A DNA stretch of 64,000 nt from positions 1 to 64,000 of the forward strand of contig CABJAC010000006.1 in assembly GCA_902363455.1 (NCBI GenBank), written 5' to 3'. The stretch's first letter is position 1. Each line of letters opens with the position of its first letter. The notes beneath the pieces were generated by a model. The model was not told the DNA's origin. It saw only the letters and a program-made list of their open reading frames with translations, and ran no database searches. The DNA comes from Caryophanales bacterium (lineage in GTDB: Bacteria; Bacillota; Bacilli; Exiguobacteriales; Exiguobacteriaceae). Made by a program: the position numbers and the translations under genes. Of the stretch, positions 27,007 through 34,883 are shown piece by piece.

Positions 27007-27588
27007 ATGTTAGATACACGGGCCAGAAAAGTTGTCCAGCCCCTTTTTGAACAGGTAGCGACCTTATTAAAGAAAATGGGACTTTCAGCGAACCAAGTGA
27101 CTATCATTTCCGGAATCATCGGGGGTGCGACAGGTTTTTTTGTTTACAATGATATGATGGGTATTGCCATTTTACTATTATGGATTTCGGGTATGTTAGA
27201 CGTCGTGGACGGCACGATGGCGCGGCGTGAGAAAACGACGCCGATCGGAACGATTCTTGATTTGGTGCTCGATCGAATCGTCGAACTGTCCGTCTTGCTT
27301 GGACTTGCGCTCCGCTTTCCGGAGACACAAGTCGTCATCTTATTTTTAATCGCTTCCTTTGTGATCGGGATGACGATGTTTCTGGCGATTGGAGCAGTCA
27401 GCGAGAATTATGGGTTCAAGTCGTTCCAGTATCAACCGGGATTGGTTGAACGGACGGAAGGCTTCCTCTTTTTGACCGCGATGTTACTGTTCCCAAGTGC
27501 CATCATTTGGATTGCGCTCGTCTTTTTAATTGCTGAATTGTATACAGTCGGCGAACGGTTTTATCAAGCCTCGAAGGTGTTACGATGA
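27007..27588 (+). CDS. CDP-alcohol phosphatidyltransferase family membrane enzyme (YnjF-like)
   Basis: 193 residues with about five membrane segments. The family signature is complete: DGTMARREKTTPIGTILD followed by LVLD, that is DGxxAR-x8-GxxxD-xxxD, which binds metal and the CDP group. It joins a CDP-linked lipid or alcohol to a small alcohol; the actual substrates are unknown. Its place right after an ABC importer of the YnjBCD kind matches ynjF of E. coli. The start uses AGGAGGGGT directly upstream, and it overlaps the Nudix gene by ATGA. Confidence 0.86.
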   Translation: MLDTRARKVVQPLFEQVATLLKKMGLSANQVTIISGIIGGATGFFVYNDMMGIAILLLWISGMLDVVDGTMARREKTTPIGTILDLVLDRIVELSVLLGLALRFPETQVVILFLIASFVIGMTMFLAIGAVSENYGFKSFQYQPGLVERTEGFLFLTAMLLFPSAIIWIALVFLIAELYTVGERFYQASKVLR

Positions 27589-28172
27589 GTGAATCGGAAC
27601 AGCTGATGGTAGTGGATGAAGCCGGACAACCTTTGTATACGGCAACGCGGCAAGACGTGCATACGCAAGGTCTGTGGCATGAGACGTTTCATTGTTTTGT
27701 CATCGACAGTATAAAACAGCAGGTCGTGTTACAGCAACGGGCGGATCAGAAAAAAGACTTTCCCGGGATGCTGGATATCACGGCGGCCGGTCATCTGTTG
27801 GCCGGCGAGTCAGTTGCTGACGGAGTCCGGGAACTTGAAGAAGAAATCGGACTCGTCAAGTCTTTTGAGGAACTGCATGGACTCGGTGTGTATCAAGAAG
27901 AATTACGCTTACCGGGTTTCATCGACCGGGAACGGATTCATCTTTTCTTGACGGACTCGGCAAAACCACTGACCGGCTATTCGTTGCAGACGACGGAAGT
28001 CCGCCGGCTCCTCGCTTTTTCGTTCGCTGAGTTCGCCCGGTTGGCGGAAGAAGAAACGACGGTCTTAACAACGGTCGAAGGTGAAACCATTCAACGCAAT
28101 CAATTCGTGCCGCATCCGACCGACTACTGGAAGACGGTGTATACAGGGATTCTAGCTTTTTCTGAACGGTGA
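27585..28172 (+). CDS. Nudix hydrolase (IPP isomerase-like/YfcD group)
   Basis: 195 residues. A complete Nudix box, GHLLAGESVADGVRELEEEIGL, lies at about 69-90. The N-terminal LMVVDEAGQPLYTATRQDVHTQGLWHETFH is typical of the YfcD/IDI-like Nudix group; the isomerase catalytic features are not evident. It probably hydrolyses a nucleoside diphosphate derivative. It is the last gene of the ynj-like operon and is followed by a terminator. Confidence 0.88.
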   Translation: MSESEQLMVVDEAGQPLYTATRQDVHTQGLWHETFHCFVIDSIKQQVVLQQRADQKKDFPGMLDITAAGHLLAGESVADGVRELEEEIGLVKSFEELHGLGVYQEELRLPGFIDRERIHLFLTDSAKPLTGYSLQTTEVRRLLAFSFAEFARLAEEETTVLTTVEGETIQRNQFVPHPTDYWKTVYTGILAFSER

Positions 28173-28180
28173 ACGCAACA

Positions 28181-28226
28181 AAAGGACTGACTAGCGTAGA
28201 AAACGCGGCAGTTCTTTTTCTTTTTG
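28181..28226 (+). terminator. Terminator of the ynj-like operon
   Basis: AAAAGGACTG / CAGTTCTTTTT outer stem with an inner CGT/ACG pairing, then TTTTTC. Confidence 0.7.
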
Positions 28227-28312
28227 ACCGAAAGCTAGGCAGAAAGTAGCATAATAAACATTTCTCTGAGATAATTAACAATATATACATTTGATGAAAG
28301 AAGGTGCAGCCA

Positions 28313-28849
28313 GTGGCGTTACGATTTGCATTGCTCGGACTGCTAACTCAGGGAGAAGCGACCGGATACGATTTAAGTACGACGTTCAAAAAACAGATGA
28401 CGCATTTTTGGACGGCGCATCATACACAAATTTATCGTGAATTATTAAAAATGGAAGACGATCAACTGGTGACAAGTGTCTATATCGTTCAAGAAGACTT
28501 ACCCGATAAAAAAGTCTATTCGATCACGGAACAAGGACAAACGGCACTTGTTGCCTGGCTGCGGGCGCCGAGTGAATTCAAACCGAAGATGAAGGATGAG
28601 AATCTGATGCGGGTGTCTTTGTTGCATTTGCTTCCTCCGGATGAAGCGGTCCTGTACCTGGAAGAGTCCAAACGGCATCATCAGTTTGCGGTTGACTTGA
28701 TGCGGGTGTGGCGAAAAGATCATCTTGAGAACGGGGCAACACTTGGGGAAACCTTGACGAGTGAATACGGCTTGCGGATGATGTTGAATTATCTCGATTG
28801 GTGCGACTGGGCAATCGAAGAAATCAAAAAAAGTCAGACAAATGTTTAA
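28313..28849 (+). CDS. PadR-family transcriptional regulator
   Basis: About 178 residues from a GTG at 28313, 6-7 bp after AGAAGGTG; a GTG at 28304 is the alternative. The start MALRFALLGLLTQGEATGYDLS is the classic PadR N-terminus, followed by a winged helix (QIYRELLKMEDDQLVTS, KVYSITEQGQTAL) and the C-terminal dimerisation helices of the Vir/YwqJ-type subgroup. PadR proteins repress nearby detoxification or efflux genes. No target is obvious here, since neighbours on both sides are separated by terminators. Confidence 0.88.
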   Translation: MALRFALLGLLTQGEATGYDLSTTFKKQMTHFWTAHHTQIYRELLKMEDDQLVTSVYIVQEDLPDKKVYSITEQGQTALVAWLRAPSEFKPKMKDENLMRVSLLHLLPPDEAVLYLEESKRHHQFAVDLMRVWRKDHLENGATLGETLTSEYGLRMMLNYLDWCDWAIEEIKKSQTNV

Positions 28850-28864
28850 GCGATGTATCCATTT

Positions 28865-28903
28865 GATCAATCCACTTGTCAGAACAAGGGATTGATCTTT
28901 TTG
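28865..28903 (+). terminator. Terminator of the padR gene
   Basis: GATCAATCC / GGATTGATC stem followed by TTTTTG. Confidence 0.8.
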
Positions 28904-28982
28904 TGTCGTCAAAAGCGCATTCGGATTAGACGTTGTGGTACAGTAAATGAATTGTAATGGGATTAGAGGAGGTAGACAGAAC

Positions 28983-29606
28983 GTGAGTGTATTTACAGAT
29001 TATGAAGAGTGGTTAGACGAAGTGACGGATGAGATGATTGAACATCAAGTGCATTATGCCGTTGCTGAATTAAAATTAGGTGGAGAAATCGGTGACTATT
29101 ATGAAGAGTCCGGACTGATTGACCGGTTTGTCACACAACAGATGGTCTGGTTATCGTTCGAAGAAATGGAGCAGATTTTAGACGAAGCAGGAGAGCTTAA
29201 TCTTGAAATCGTAGCGGACGAAGCAGAATCAGATGTGCAACGGTCACAAGTTAAACAGATTTTGAAGCAATCGATCAAACAGCAGCTGGTGTTGAAGTCG
29301 CAACCGTTCGTCGTAAAGCGACTTGAACAATTGCGTCAGGAGCATCCGTCTGTCAAAGATCAGTTTGAAGAAGTCCAGTTGGCGTATGTTCAAGTCGATC
29401 GTCTCTTGAAGTCGGGTCCGGAACCGACGATCATTCCAAAACGGTGGTACCGGCGGGAACGCGTCATTCCCCGTGCCTTTACTCCAGCGGAACAAACGAG
29501 TTTGGAGCAGGAACATCTCGAGCTGACACCACAATATAAAACACAAAAACAGAAGTTAGAGGAACTAAGCCTTGAAATCGCAGCGTATGAGCGGGTTTTA
29601 CAATAA
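28983..29606 (+). CDS. Uncharacterised acidic protein
   Basis: About 207 residues from a GTG at 28983 preceded by GGAGG. No family was recognised. It is soluble, rich in Glu, Gln and Leu and almost certainly alpha-helical: heptad-like stretches occur around 85-140 and 170-205 (TPQYKTQKQKLEELSLEIAA). A tryptophan/aromatic, basic patch (IIPKRWYRRERVIP, about 150) interrupts the helices. The N-terminus SVFTDYEEWLDEVTDEMIEH is strongly acidic. There is no signal peptide or membrane segment. It stands alone between two terminators. Confidence 0.75.
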   Translation: MSVFTDYEEWLDEVTDEMIEHQVHYAVAELKLGGEIGDYYEESGLIDRFVTQQMVWLSFEEMEQILDEAGELNLEIVADEAESDVQRSQVKQILKQSIKQQLVLKSQPFVVKRLEQLRQEHPSVKDQFEEVQLAYVQVDRLLKSGPEPTIIPKRWYRRERVIPRAFTPAEQTSLEQEHLELTPQYKTQKQKLEELSLEIAAYERVLQ

Positions 29607-29633
29607 ATCAGATTTTTCGGCAGACAACACAAC

Positions 29634-29671
29634 AACCCCCTTTTCGATGAGAACATCGGAAAGGGGGTTTC
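29634..29671. terminator. Bidirectional terminator
   Basis: AACCCCCTTTTCGATG and CATCGGAAAGGGGGTTT pair around GAGAA. It separates the unknown gene from the converging DJ-1 gene. Confidence 0.8.
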
Positions 29672-29686
29672 GTGTACAGTATTGGT

Positions 29687-30343
29687 TTAGACAGTTGCCA
29701 GTTTAGCGATCACGAGTTTTGCAACGGCTTCGCTTGATGCAGGATTTTGACCTGTGATGACATTACCGTCGATGACAGCAAATTCTTTTCCTGCATCTGA
29801 AGTCAGGAACGTTGCGCCTTCACCGCGTAATGTTGTTTCAAGCAAGAACGGGACTTTGTCTTCGAGTCCTGTTGATTTTTCCTCTTCATCCGTAAAACCG
29901 TTGATTTGACGACCTGATACGAACGGTTTTCCATCAATCGTGACATGTGCAAAAGCAGCGGGACCATGGCAAACTGATGCAACGATGCCGTCTTTTTTGA
30001 CCATCGCTTCGATAGCGCCTGCGACGAGCGGGTTGTTCGGGAAGTCAACGACTGCACCGTGGCCGCCCGGGAAATAGACAGCATCAAACGAAGCAGCCTC
30101 TACATCAGCAAGCGGTGTCGTGTCGTGTAATGCACGGCGTGCTTCTTGGAATTTAGGTAGAATTTCTTTGACCATTGATGCTTTATCGATCGGAACGTCG
30201 CCGCCTTTAACAGAAACGACCGTGACGTCATGACCAGCTTCTTTAAACAGATTAAACGGTGCAGCAAATTCTTCAAACCATAATCCTGTTTTGTGACCAT
30301 TCATTTCGTCGGCACTTGTAGATACGATTAAAATTTTTGACAT
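29687..30343 (-). CDS. DJ-1/PfpI-superfamily protein, Hsp31/glyoxalase III-like
   Basis: 218 residues. The opening KILIVSTSADEMNGHKTGLWFEEFAAPFN and the nucleophile elbow VASVCHGPAAF (Cys about 129) identify the Hsp31/GLX3 branch, and the glutamate pocket is present in GLWFEE. Members convert methylglyoxal to lactate without cofactor, act as chaperones, or both. It is preceded 67 bp upstream by an aldo/keto reductase on the same strand with no terminator between, so both could deal with reactive carbonyls. A TGTAA/TTACA palindrome (30360-30374) lies just before its ribosome site. Confidence 0.85.
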   Translation of the reverse strand: MSKILIVSTSADEMNGHKTGLWFEEFAAPFNLFKEAGHDVTVVSVKGGDVPIDKASMVKEILPKFQEARRALHDTTPLADVEAASFDAVYFPGGHGAVVDFPNNPLVAGAIEAMVKKDGIVASVCHGPAAFAHVTIDGKPFVSGRQINGFTDEEEKSTGLEDKVPFLLETTLRGEGATFLTSDAGKEFAVIDGNVITGQNPASSEAVAKLVIAKLATV

Positions 30344-30359
30344 AAAAAAACTCCTCCTC

Positions 30360-30374
30360 TGTAATAACGTTACA
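30360..30374. promoter_or_regulatory. Candidate operator upstream of the DJ-1 gene
   Basis: TGTAA-TAACG-TTACA, a perfect 5-5-5 inverted repeat, 16 bp before the ATG and next to the GGAGGAG site. This position would suit a repressor; the regulator is not known. Confidence 0.45.
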
Positions 30375-30410
30375 AAGAAGGAGATTCCCTTGTCCGAAAA
30401 AATTCAAACC

Positions 30411-31265
30411 TTACCGGTGTTCGGTATACATATGAACGGGAAGAACTGATAAGACGTGCGCAATCTGTTCAGCGGTCAACGGTTCCCGCATCGCTTGCAA
30501 GTTGGATTTTAATTGCGAGACGCTCGAAGCACCGGGGAGGACGATACTTGCTTGCTGATCAATCGCTTGCAGCGCCAGTGCCGGAAGCGGATAATCCTGC
30601 AGGGTAGTCAAAACATGTTCGAGTTGTTCTTTATCATATTGTTCAAAGCGGTCAACCGATTGCAGGCGCGACATGCTTTCTGTCGTCAGAAGACCTTTTG
30701 CAAGTGGTCCACGGGCGACGATTTTGATATTACGTTCCTGAAGACGGGGCAGCAGTTCTTCGATCCGACGGTCCAGTAAAGAATAGGGAGTCATCAGATA
30801 AGTGAAATCACTGTTCTCGAGCCAATAATTGATGACGTTTGGACGGAGCGACGATAAGCCGTATTCTTTAATGCGTCCTTCTTCCTGCAGGTCCTTCATG
30901 GCACGGATGGACGCGTCGAGATCATCATCCATCGTTCCGCCATGAACATAATAGAGATCAAGGTAGGGCGTTTCAAGTCGGTTCAGACTTTCAAAACAAG
31001 CCTGTTTCAAGTAGTCGTAACTCGGATCCCACGTCCAGCCTGTACCGGTATCGTTCATCCGGTTTCCGCCTTTTGAAGCTAAAAATAACCGGCTACGGTC
31101 TTCTTGCGAAAAAGTTTGACCGATCAGTGACTCGACAGCGCCATTTGCATAAACATCTGCCGTATCAAAATGGACGATTCCTTCATCTAATGCTGTCCGC
31201 AGAATTTCTGTTGCTTCTTCTTGACCGCGTTTTAAAATCGTCATCGTACCTAGTCCTAATGTCAT
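30411..31265 (-). CDS. Aldo/keto reductase
   Basis: 284 residues. The catalytic tetrad is visible: D in VHFDTADVYANG (about 34), Y five residues later, K in LASKGG and H in YYVHGG. The C-terminal LPGASSVSQLKSNL forms the NADPH-binding site. It reduces aldehydes and ketones; no closer substrate can be given. The start ATG at 31265 has GAGGG upstream. A 13-bp palindrome and a -10-like element lie about 30-50 bp before it. It probably forms an operon with the DJ-1/Hsp31 gene downstream. Confidence 0.9.
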   Translation of the reverse strand: MTLGLGTMTILKRGQEEATEILRTALDEGIVHFDTADVYANGAVESLIGQTFSQEDRSRLFLASKGGNRMNDTGTGWTWDPSYDYLKQACFESLNRLETPYLDLYYVHGGTMDDDLDASIRAMKDLQEEGRIKEYGLSSLRPNVINYWLENSDFTYLMTPYSLLDRRIEELLPRLQERNIKIVARGPLAKGLLTTESMSRLQSVDRFEQYDKEQLEHVLTTLQDYPLPALALQAIDQQASIVLPGASSVSQLKSNLQAMREPLTAEQIAHVLSVLPVHMYTEHR

Positions 31266-31294
31266 TTCAATCCCTCATTTCTTTCAACTGTGCT

Positions 31295-31307
31295 ACTGTT
31301 TAACAGT
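31295..31307 (-). promoter_or_regulatory. Candidate operator of the aldo/keto reductase gene
   Basis: ACTGTTTAACAGT is a perfect palindrome just downstream of TATGCT (31315-31310, minus strand), so it would overlap the transcription start. No good -35 box is seen. This is inference from position and symmetry. Confidence 0.45.
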
Positions 31308-31445
31308 TTAGCATATTTGATGAAGGTGTTCTCAGGCGGATTTGCAGGAAGTGGGCAATCCATGAGGTGAAACAGACTTGCATCGACAATCCTAAAACAG
31401 GCATACTGTGAAAGAGAAGAAATTCGATTAGAAGAGGTGTCTACG

Positions 31446-31982
31446 ATGGAAGAAAAAACGTTGGAGCGGGAAGTCATTTATGAAGGAAAAGTATTTAACG
31501 TCGAAAAGCATGTCGTTAGTCTACCGAACGGTAATACATCCGTCCGCGAGTTGGTTTATCATAATGGAGCAGTTGCTATCATTGCTTTTGATGAAAAAGG
31601 TGATTTACTCGTCGTCGAGCAGTACCGTAAAGCCTTTGAACAATTATCGATTGAGATTCCGGCTGGAAAACTTGAAAAAGATGAAGACCCGATCGACTGT
31701 GCCGGACGCGAGCTGAAAGAAGAAACGGGATATGCAGCAAGCAAGCTCTCGCATGTCTTTGATTTCTACGGCGCGCCGGGATTTTGCAGCGAACGGGTAC
31801 ATATTTATGAGGCAACTGGATTAACAGCTGGTCCGCGGCAACTGGATGCCGATGAATTTTTGGAAAACCAGACGTTGACGCTTGAACGGGCACTTGAACT
31901 TGTTGCAGACGGAACAATCGTGGATGCCAAAACGATCATGGCGATTCAGCATTGGCACATTCGTACATTAAAATCATTATAA
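31446..31982 (+). CDS. nudF: ADP-ribose pyrophosphatase (Nudix)
   Basis: 178 residues from the ATG at 31446 (AGAGGTG upstream). The Nudix box GKLEKDEDPIDCAGRELKEETGY lies at about 76-98, and a Pro-rich ADPRase marker FYGAPGFCSERVHIY follows it. It splits ADP-ribose to AMP and ribose 5-phosphate. The order nudF-fur-xerD-deoB is the one found in Bacillus subtilis, minus the sporulation gene spoIIM. A likely promoter is TTGCAT (31379-31384), 18 bp, CATACT. Confidence 0.93.
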   Translation: MEEKTLEREVIYEGKVFNVEKHVVSLPNGNTSVRELVYHNGAVAIIAFDEKGDLLVVEQYRKAFEQLSIEIPAGKLEKDEDPIDCAGRELKEETGYAASKLSHVFDFYGAPGFCSERVHIYEATGLTAGPRQLDADEFLENQTLTLERALELVADGTIVDAKTIMAIQHWHIRTLKSL

Positions 31983-31999
31983 AGTGAGTGATTTTCAGT

Positions 32000-32044
32000 T
32001 GATAATCATTTTAATTTGAAAAAGGACTGATTATCAGCTATGAT
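32000..32044 (+). promoter_or_regulatory. fur promoter with two Fur-box-like elements
   Basis: Promoter TTGAAA (32016-32021), 17 bp, TATGAT (32039-32044). TGATAATCATTTTAA (32000-32014) matches the 7-1-7 Fur box TGATAAT-N-ATTATCA at 12 of 14 arm positions and abuts the -35. A second palindrome, CTGATTATCAG (32027-32037), sits within the spacer. This suggests autorepression by Fur. Confidence 0.7.
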
Positions 32045-32075
32045 AAAACCATCAGTTTCGACCAAAGGGGGCGCT

Positions 32076-32561
32076 ATGATGGAAAGTCGTGTTGAACGCA
32101 TTAAAAAACAGCTGAGCGGTAAAGGATATAAGCTGACTCCCCAACGTGAAGCGACCGTACGAATTTTACTGGAACATGAGTCGGACCATCTGAGTGCGGA
32201 AAATGTTTTTCTATTGGTGAAAGAAAAAAACTCGGATATCGGTTTAGCAACAGTCTACCGGACGCTTGAATTATTGACGGAGCTGGAAGTCGTTGATAAA
32301 GTCAATTTCGGAGACGGCGTATCCCGCTTTGATTTACGGCAAGAAGGAGCGAGTCACTCGCATCACCATCTCGTTTGTATCGAATGTGGATCCGTTGAAG
32401 AGATTTTAGATGATATGTTAGAAGAAGTTGAAAAAGAAATCGTCACACGGTTTCAATTTAAAATCAAGGATCATCGTTTGACGTTTCATGGTGTATGCCG
32501 GGTGTGCCAGGAGCGGCATGCGCAGGAAGCATTGGATCAATCACAAACGCAAACCGTCTGA
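32076..32561 (+). CDS. fur: Ferric uptake regulator (Fur family)
   Basis: 161 residues from the ATG at 32076 (or 160 from 32079) after AAAGGGGGC; the longer frame from 32040 begins inside the -10 box. A winged helix (GYKLTPQREATVRILLEH, IGLATVYRTLELL) is followed by the His-rich metal site SHSHHHLVC and two zinc-binding CxxC pairs, CIEC (about 100) and CRVC. Position after nudF and the Fur boxes in its promoter favour true Fur over PerR or Zur. It represses iron uptake when Fe2+ is plentiful. Confidence 0.92.
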   Translation: MMESRVERIKKQLSGKGYKLTPQREATVRILLEHESDHLSAENVFLLVKEKNSDIGLATVYRTLELLTELEVVDKVNFGDGVSRFDLRQEGASHSHHHLVCIECGSVEEILDDMLEEVEKEIVTRFQFKIKDHRLTFHGVCRVCQERHAQEALDQSQTQTV

Positions 32562-32596
32562 CTGTCCTCTTCAAATAGAGGACAGTTTTTCTTTTT
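32562..32596 (+). terminator. fur terminator
   Basis: CTGTCCTCT / AGAGGACAG with a 6-base loop, then TTTTTCTTTTT. Confidence 0.92.
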
Positions 32597-32605
32597 GAAA
32601 AATAT

Positions 32606-32646
32606 AGGTCAGACCTCTTCACAACGGTTTACACCTTTGATATGAT
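32606..32646 (+). promoter_or_regulatory. xerD promoter with adjacent palindrome
   Basis: TTCACA (32618-32623), 17 bp, TATGAT (32641-32646) with an extended TGA. A perfect AGGTC-A-GACCT palindrome (32606-32616) touches the -35 box; it resembles the GntR/FadR-type half-site GGTCnGACC. Confidence 0.6.
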
Positions 32647-32686
32647 GGGAAAGTAAGCGATTTCTTAATGATAGAGGATGAGTTCA

Positions 32687-33571
32687 GTGAGGCAACAACT
32701 GGAGACATTTATCGACTATTTAGTAATTGAACGGCAGATGTCGGCGAATACGGCAGCTGCGTATCGAAATGATTTAAACCAGTACGTGACGACGCTTGAA
32801 CGGGAAGGAATTTCTTCTGCCGATGAAGTGACACGCCACCATATCGTTCTTCACATCGAATCCTTGTTACAGGCTCAAAAATCGCGTTCGACGGTCCGAC
32901 GATCGACCAGCTCGATCCGGTCGTTTCATCAATTTTTAGTGGAACGGCAGATTGTCCGGCATGACCCTTCGCGCCATCTCGACCTACCCAAGCCCGATAA
33001 AAAATTACCGGTTGTTTGGAGTCAGACCGATATCGTACGATTGCTTGATTCCGTCGTCGGAAACGATCCGCTCGTCCGACGCGATGCAGCGATGCTGGAA
33101 TTGCTTTATGGAACCGGAATGCGTGTCAGTGAGCTGTTGCAATTGACGCTGAATGATTTGCAACTCGAGCTTGGTTATCTCTCTTGTCTCGGAAAAGGAA
33201 ATAAAACCCGGATCATTCCGATCAGCCAAACGGCAATCGACAGTGTCACGACGTATTTGGAACTGGCACGTAACAGCCTGGGTGGTTTACAAACCGATTA
33301 TGTTTTTCTCAACAGCCGTGGGAATCGTCTATCACGGCAAGGGTTTTGGAAGATGATTAAACGCCGGGCGAAAGATGCGGGGATCGAAAAAGAGATTACG
33401 CCTCATGTCTTGCGGCACTCGTTTGCGACGCACTTGCTGGAGAATGGGGCGGACTTACGCGTCGTGCAAGAAATGCTCGGACATGCGGATTTGTCAACGA
33501 CTCAGATGTACACGCATGTCAATAAAGCAAGACTGCATGATGTTTATAAGAACCATCATCCGCGGGCGTGA
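32687..33571 (+). CDS. xerD: Site-specific tyrosine recombinase XerD
   Basis: 294 residues from a GTG at 32687, 9 bp after AGAGG; an ATG at 32678 touches that site and is less likely. An N-terminal SAM-like core-binding domain (about 1-90) is followed by the catalytic domain with Arg in GMRVSE (about 147), HVLRHSFATH, GHADLSTTQ and the nucleophile Tyr in TQMYTHV (about 274). It resolves chromosome dimers at dif with XerC. The neighbourhood (fur before, deoB after) is that of Bacillus xerD (ripX). Confidence 0.94.
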   Translation: MRQQLETFIDYLVIERQMSANTAAAYRNDLNQYVTTLEREGISSADEVTRHHIVLHIESLLQAQKSRSTVRRSTSSIRSFHQFLVERQIVRHDPSRHLDLPKPDKKLPVVWSQTDIVRLLDSVVGNDPLVRRDAAMLELLYGTGMRVSELLQLTLNDLQLELGYLSCLGKGNKTRIIPISQTAIDSVTTYLELARNSLGGLQTDYVFLNSRGNRLSRQGFWKMIKRRAKDAGIEKEITPHVLRHSFATHLLENGADLRVVQEMLGHADLSTTQMYTHVNKARLHDVYKNHHPRA

Positions 33572-33589
33572 TGGTTTTAACGTAAAAAG

Positions 33590-33603
33590 GTCTGACTTCA
33601 GAC
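33590..33603. promoter_or_regulatory. Palindrome upstream of the deoB-punA-pdp operon
   Basis: GTCTGA-CT-TCAGAC, a perfect inverted repeat about 90 bp before deoB. It shares the GGTC(A/T)GAC core with the palindrome at the xerD promoter. It may be an operator of the nucleoside operon. Confidence 0.4.
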
Positions 33604-33692
33604 AAATAGGGTGTTTTGTCTAGTCCGTTTGTGGGAAAATTAAAACGGGATTTACTTGTCGTCAGCATTATGTCAATAGGAGGAATTTTAAT

Positions 33693-34865
33693 ATGGCTCA
33701 ACCATTTAAACGTGTATTTTTAGTCGTCATGGATTCAGTGGGAATCGGAGAAGCACCGGATGCCGAACAGTTTGGTGATCTTGGAGCCCATACGCTCGGA
33801 CATATTGCAGAGCAGCGTAATGGTCTGAACATGCCGCACATGGCAAAACTCGGTCTTTCGCACATCGCACCGATTCAAGGTGTTTCAGCAGAAGCAGCAC
33901 CGCTCGCAGCGTATGGAAAAATGGAAGAAGTATCGGCCGGCAAAGATACGATGACAGGGCACTGGGAAATCATGGGTCTGCGAATCGATACGCCGTTCCG
34001 TGTGTTTGAGAAGTTCCCGGAAGATTTAATCGGTCGTCTCGAAACGTTTTCGGGTCGGAAAATCATTGGCAACAAACCAGCGTCAGGAACGGAAATTTTG
34101 GATGAGCTCGGACAAGAACATGTCGAGACCGGTGCATTGATTGTATATACGTCGGCAGACTCGGTACTTCAGATCGCAGCACACGAAGAAGTGGTTCCGC
34201 TCGAAGAATTGTACCGGATTTGTGAGTACGCTCGTGACATCACGCGTGATGACCCGTACATGCTCGGTCGAATCATCGCCCGCCCATTCCTCGGAGAACA
34301 AGGCGCATGGGTCCGGACGTCTAACCGTCATGACTATGCGTTGAAACCGTTTGACCGGACTGTCATGAACGAACTCGAGACAGCCGGCCTCGATGTCATT
34401 TCTCTCGGGAAAATTGCTGATATCTTCGACGGCGAAGGCGTGACGGACGCCATCCGTACGAAATCGAACATGGATGGTATGGACCAACTCGTCAACCAAC
34501 TCGACCGTGATTTTACAGGACTTTGCTTCTTGAACCTCGTCGATTTCGACGCGTTGTTTGGTCACCGTCGTGATCCGCAAGGGTATGGTCAGGCACTCGA
34601 GGAATTTGATGCTCGTCTGCCGGAAGTTTTTGAACGTCTTCAAGAAGATGATTTGTTGATCATTACAGCGGACCACGGAAATGATCCCGTTCATCCAGGA
34701 ACGGATCACACACGCGAGTATGTGCCATTACTTGCTTACCGCAAAAATGGTGTCGCAAACGATTTGGGAATCCGTTCGACGTTTGCCGATCTTGGGGCGA
34801 CGGTTGCCGATAACTTCAATGTGAAGTTGCCGGCGCACGGTAAGAGTTTCTTGTCAGAACTTTAA
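33693..34865 (+). CDS. deoB: Phosphopentomutase
   Basis: 390 residues, the normal length. Alkaline-phosphatase-superfamily metal motifs: [12 protein letters not shown] at the N-terminus, [14 protein letters not shown] with the phosphorylated Thr (about 90) and [19 protein letters not shown] (about 325). It interconverts ribose/deoxyribose 1- and 5-phosphates, feeding nucleoside sugars into central metabolism. It has an AGGAGGA site before the ATG and is followed 18 bp later by punA. Confidence 0.97.
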   Translation: MAQPFKRVFLVVMDSVGIGEAPDAEQFGDLGAHTLGHIAEQRNGLNMPHMAKLGLSHIAPIQGVSAEAAPLAAYGKMEEVSAGKDTMTGHWEIMGLRIDTPFRVFEKFPEDLIGRLETFSGRKIIGNKPASGTEILDELGQEHVETGALIVYTSADSVLQIAAHEEVVPLEELYRICEYARDITRDDPYMLGRIIARPFLGEQGAWVRTSNRHDYALKPFDRTVMNELETAGLDVISLGKIADIFDGEGVTDAIRTKSNMDGMDQLVNQLDRDFTGLCFLNLVDFDALFGHRRDPQGYGQALEEFDARLPEVFERLQEDDLLIITADHGNDPVHPGTDHTREYVPLLAYRKNGVANDLGIRSTFADLGATVADNFNVKLPAHGKSFLSEL

Positions 34866-34883
34866 TTTAAGGGAGCGATTCAG

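Noticed and set aside
34083..34709. 208-codon minus-strand frame within deoB
   Set aside because: deoB is unmistakable on the plus strand; this is a frame shadow.
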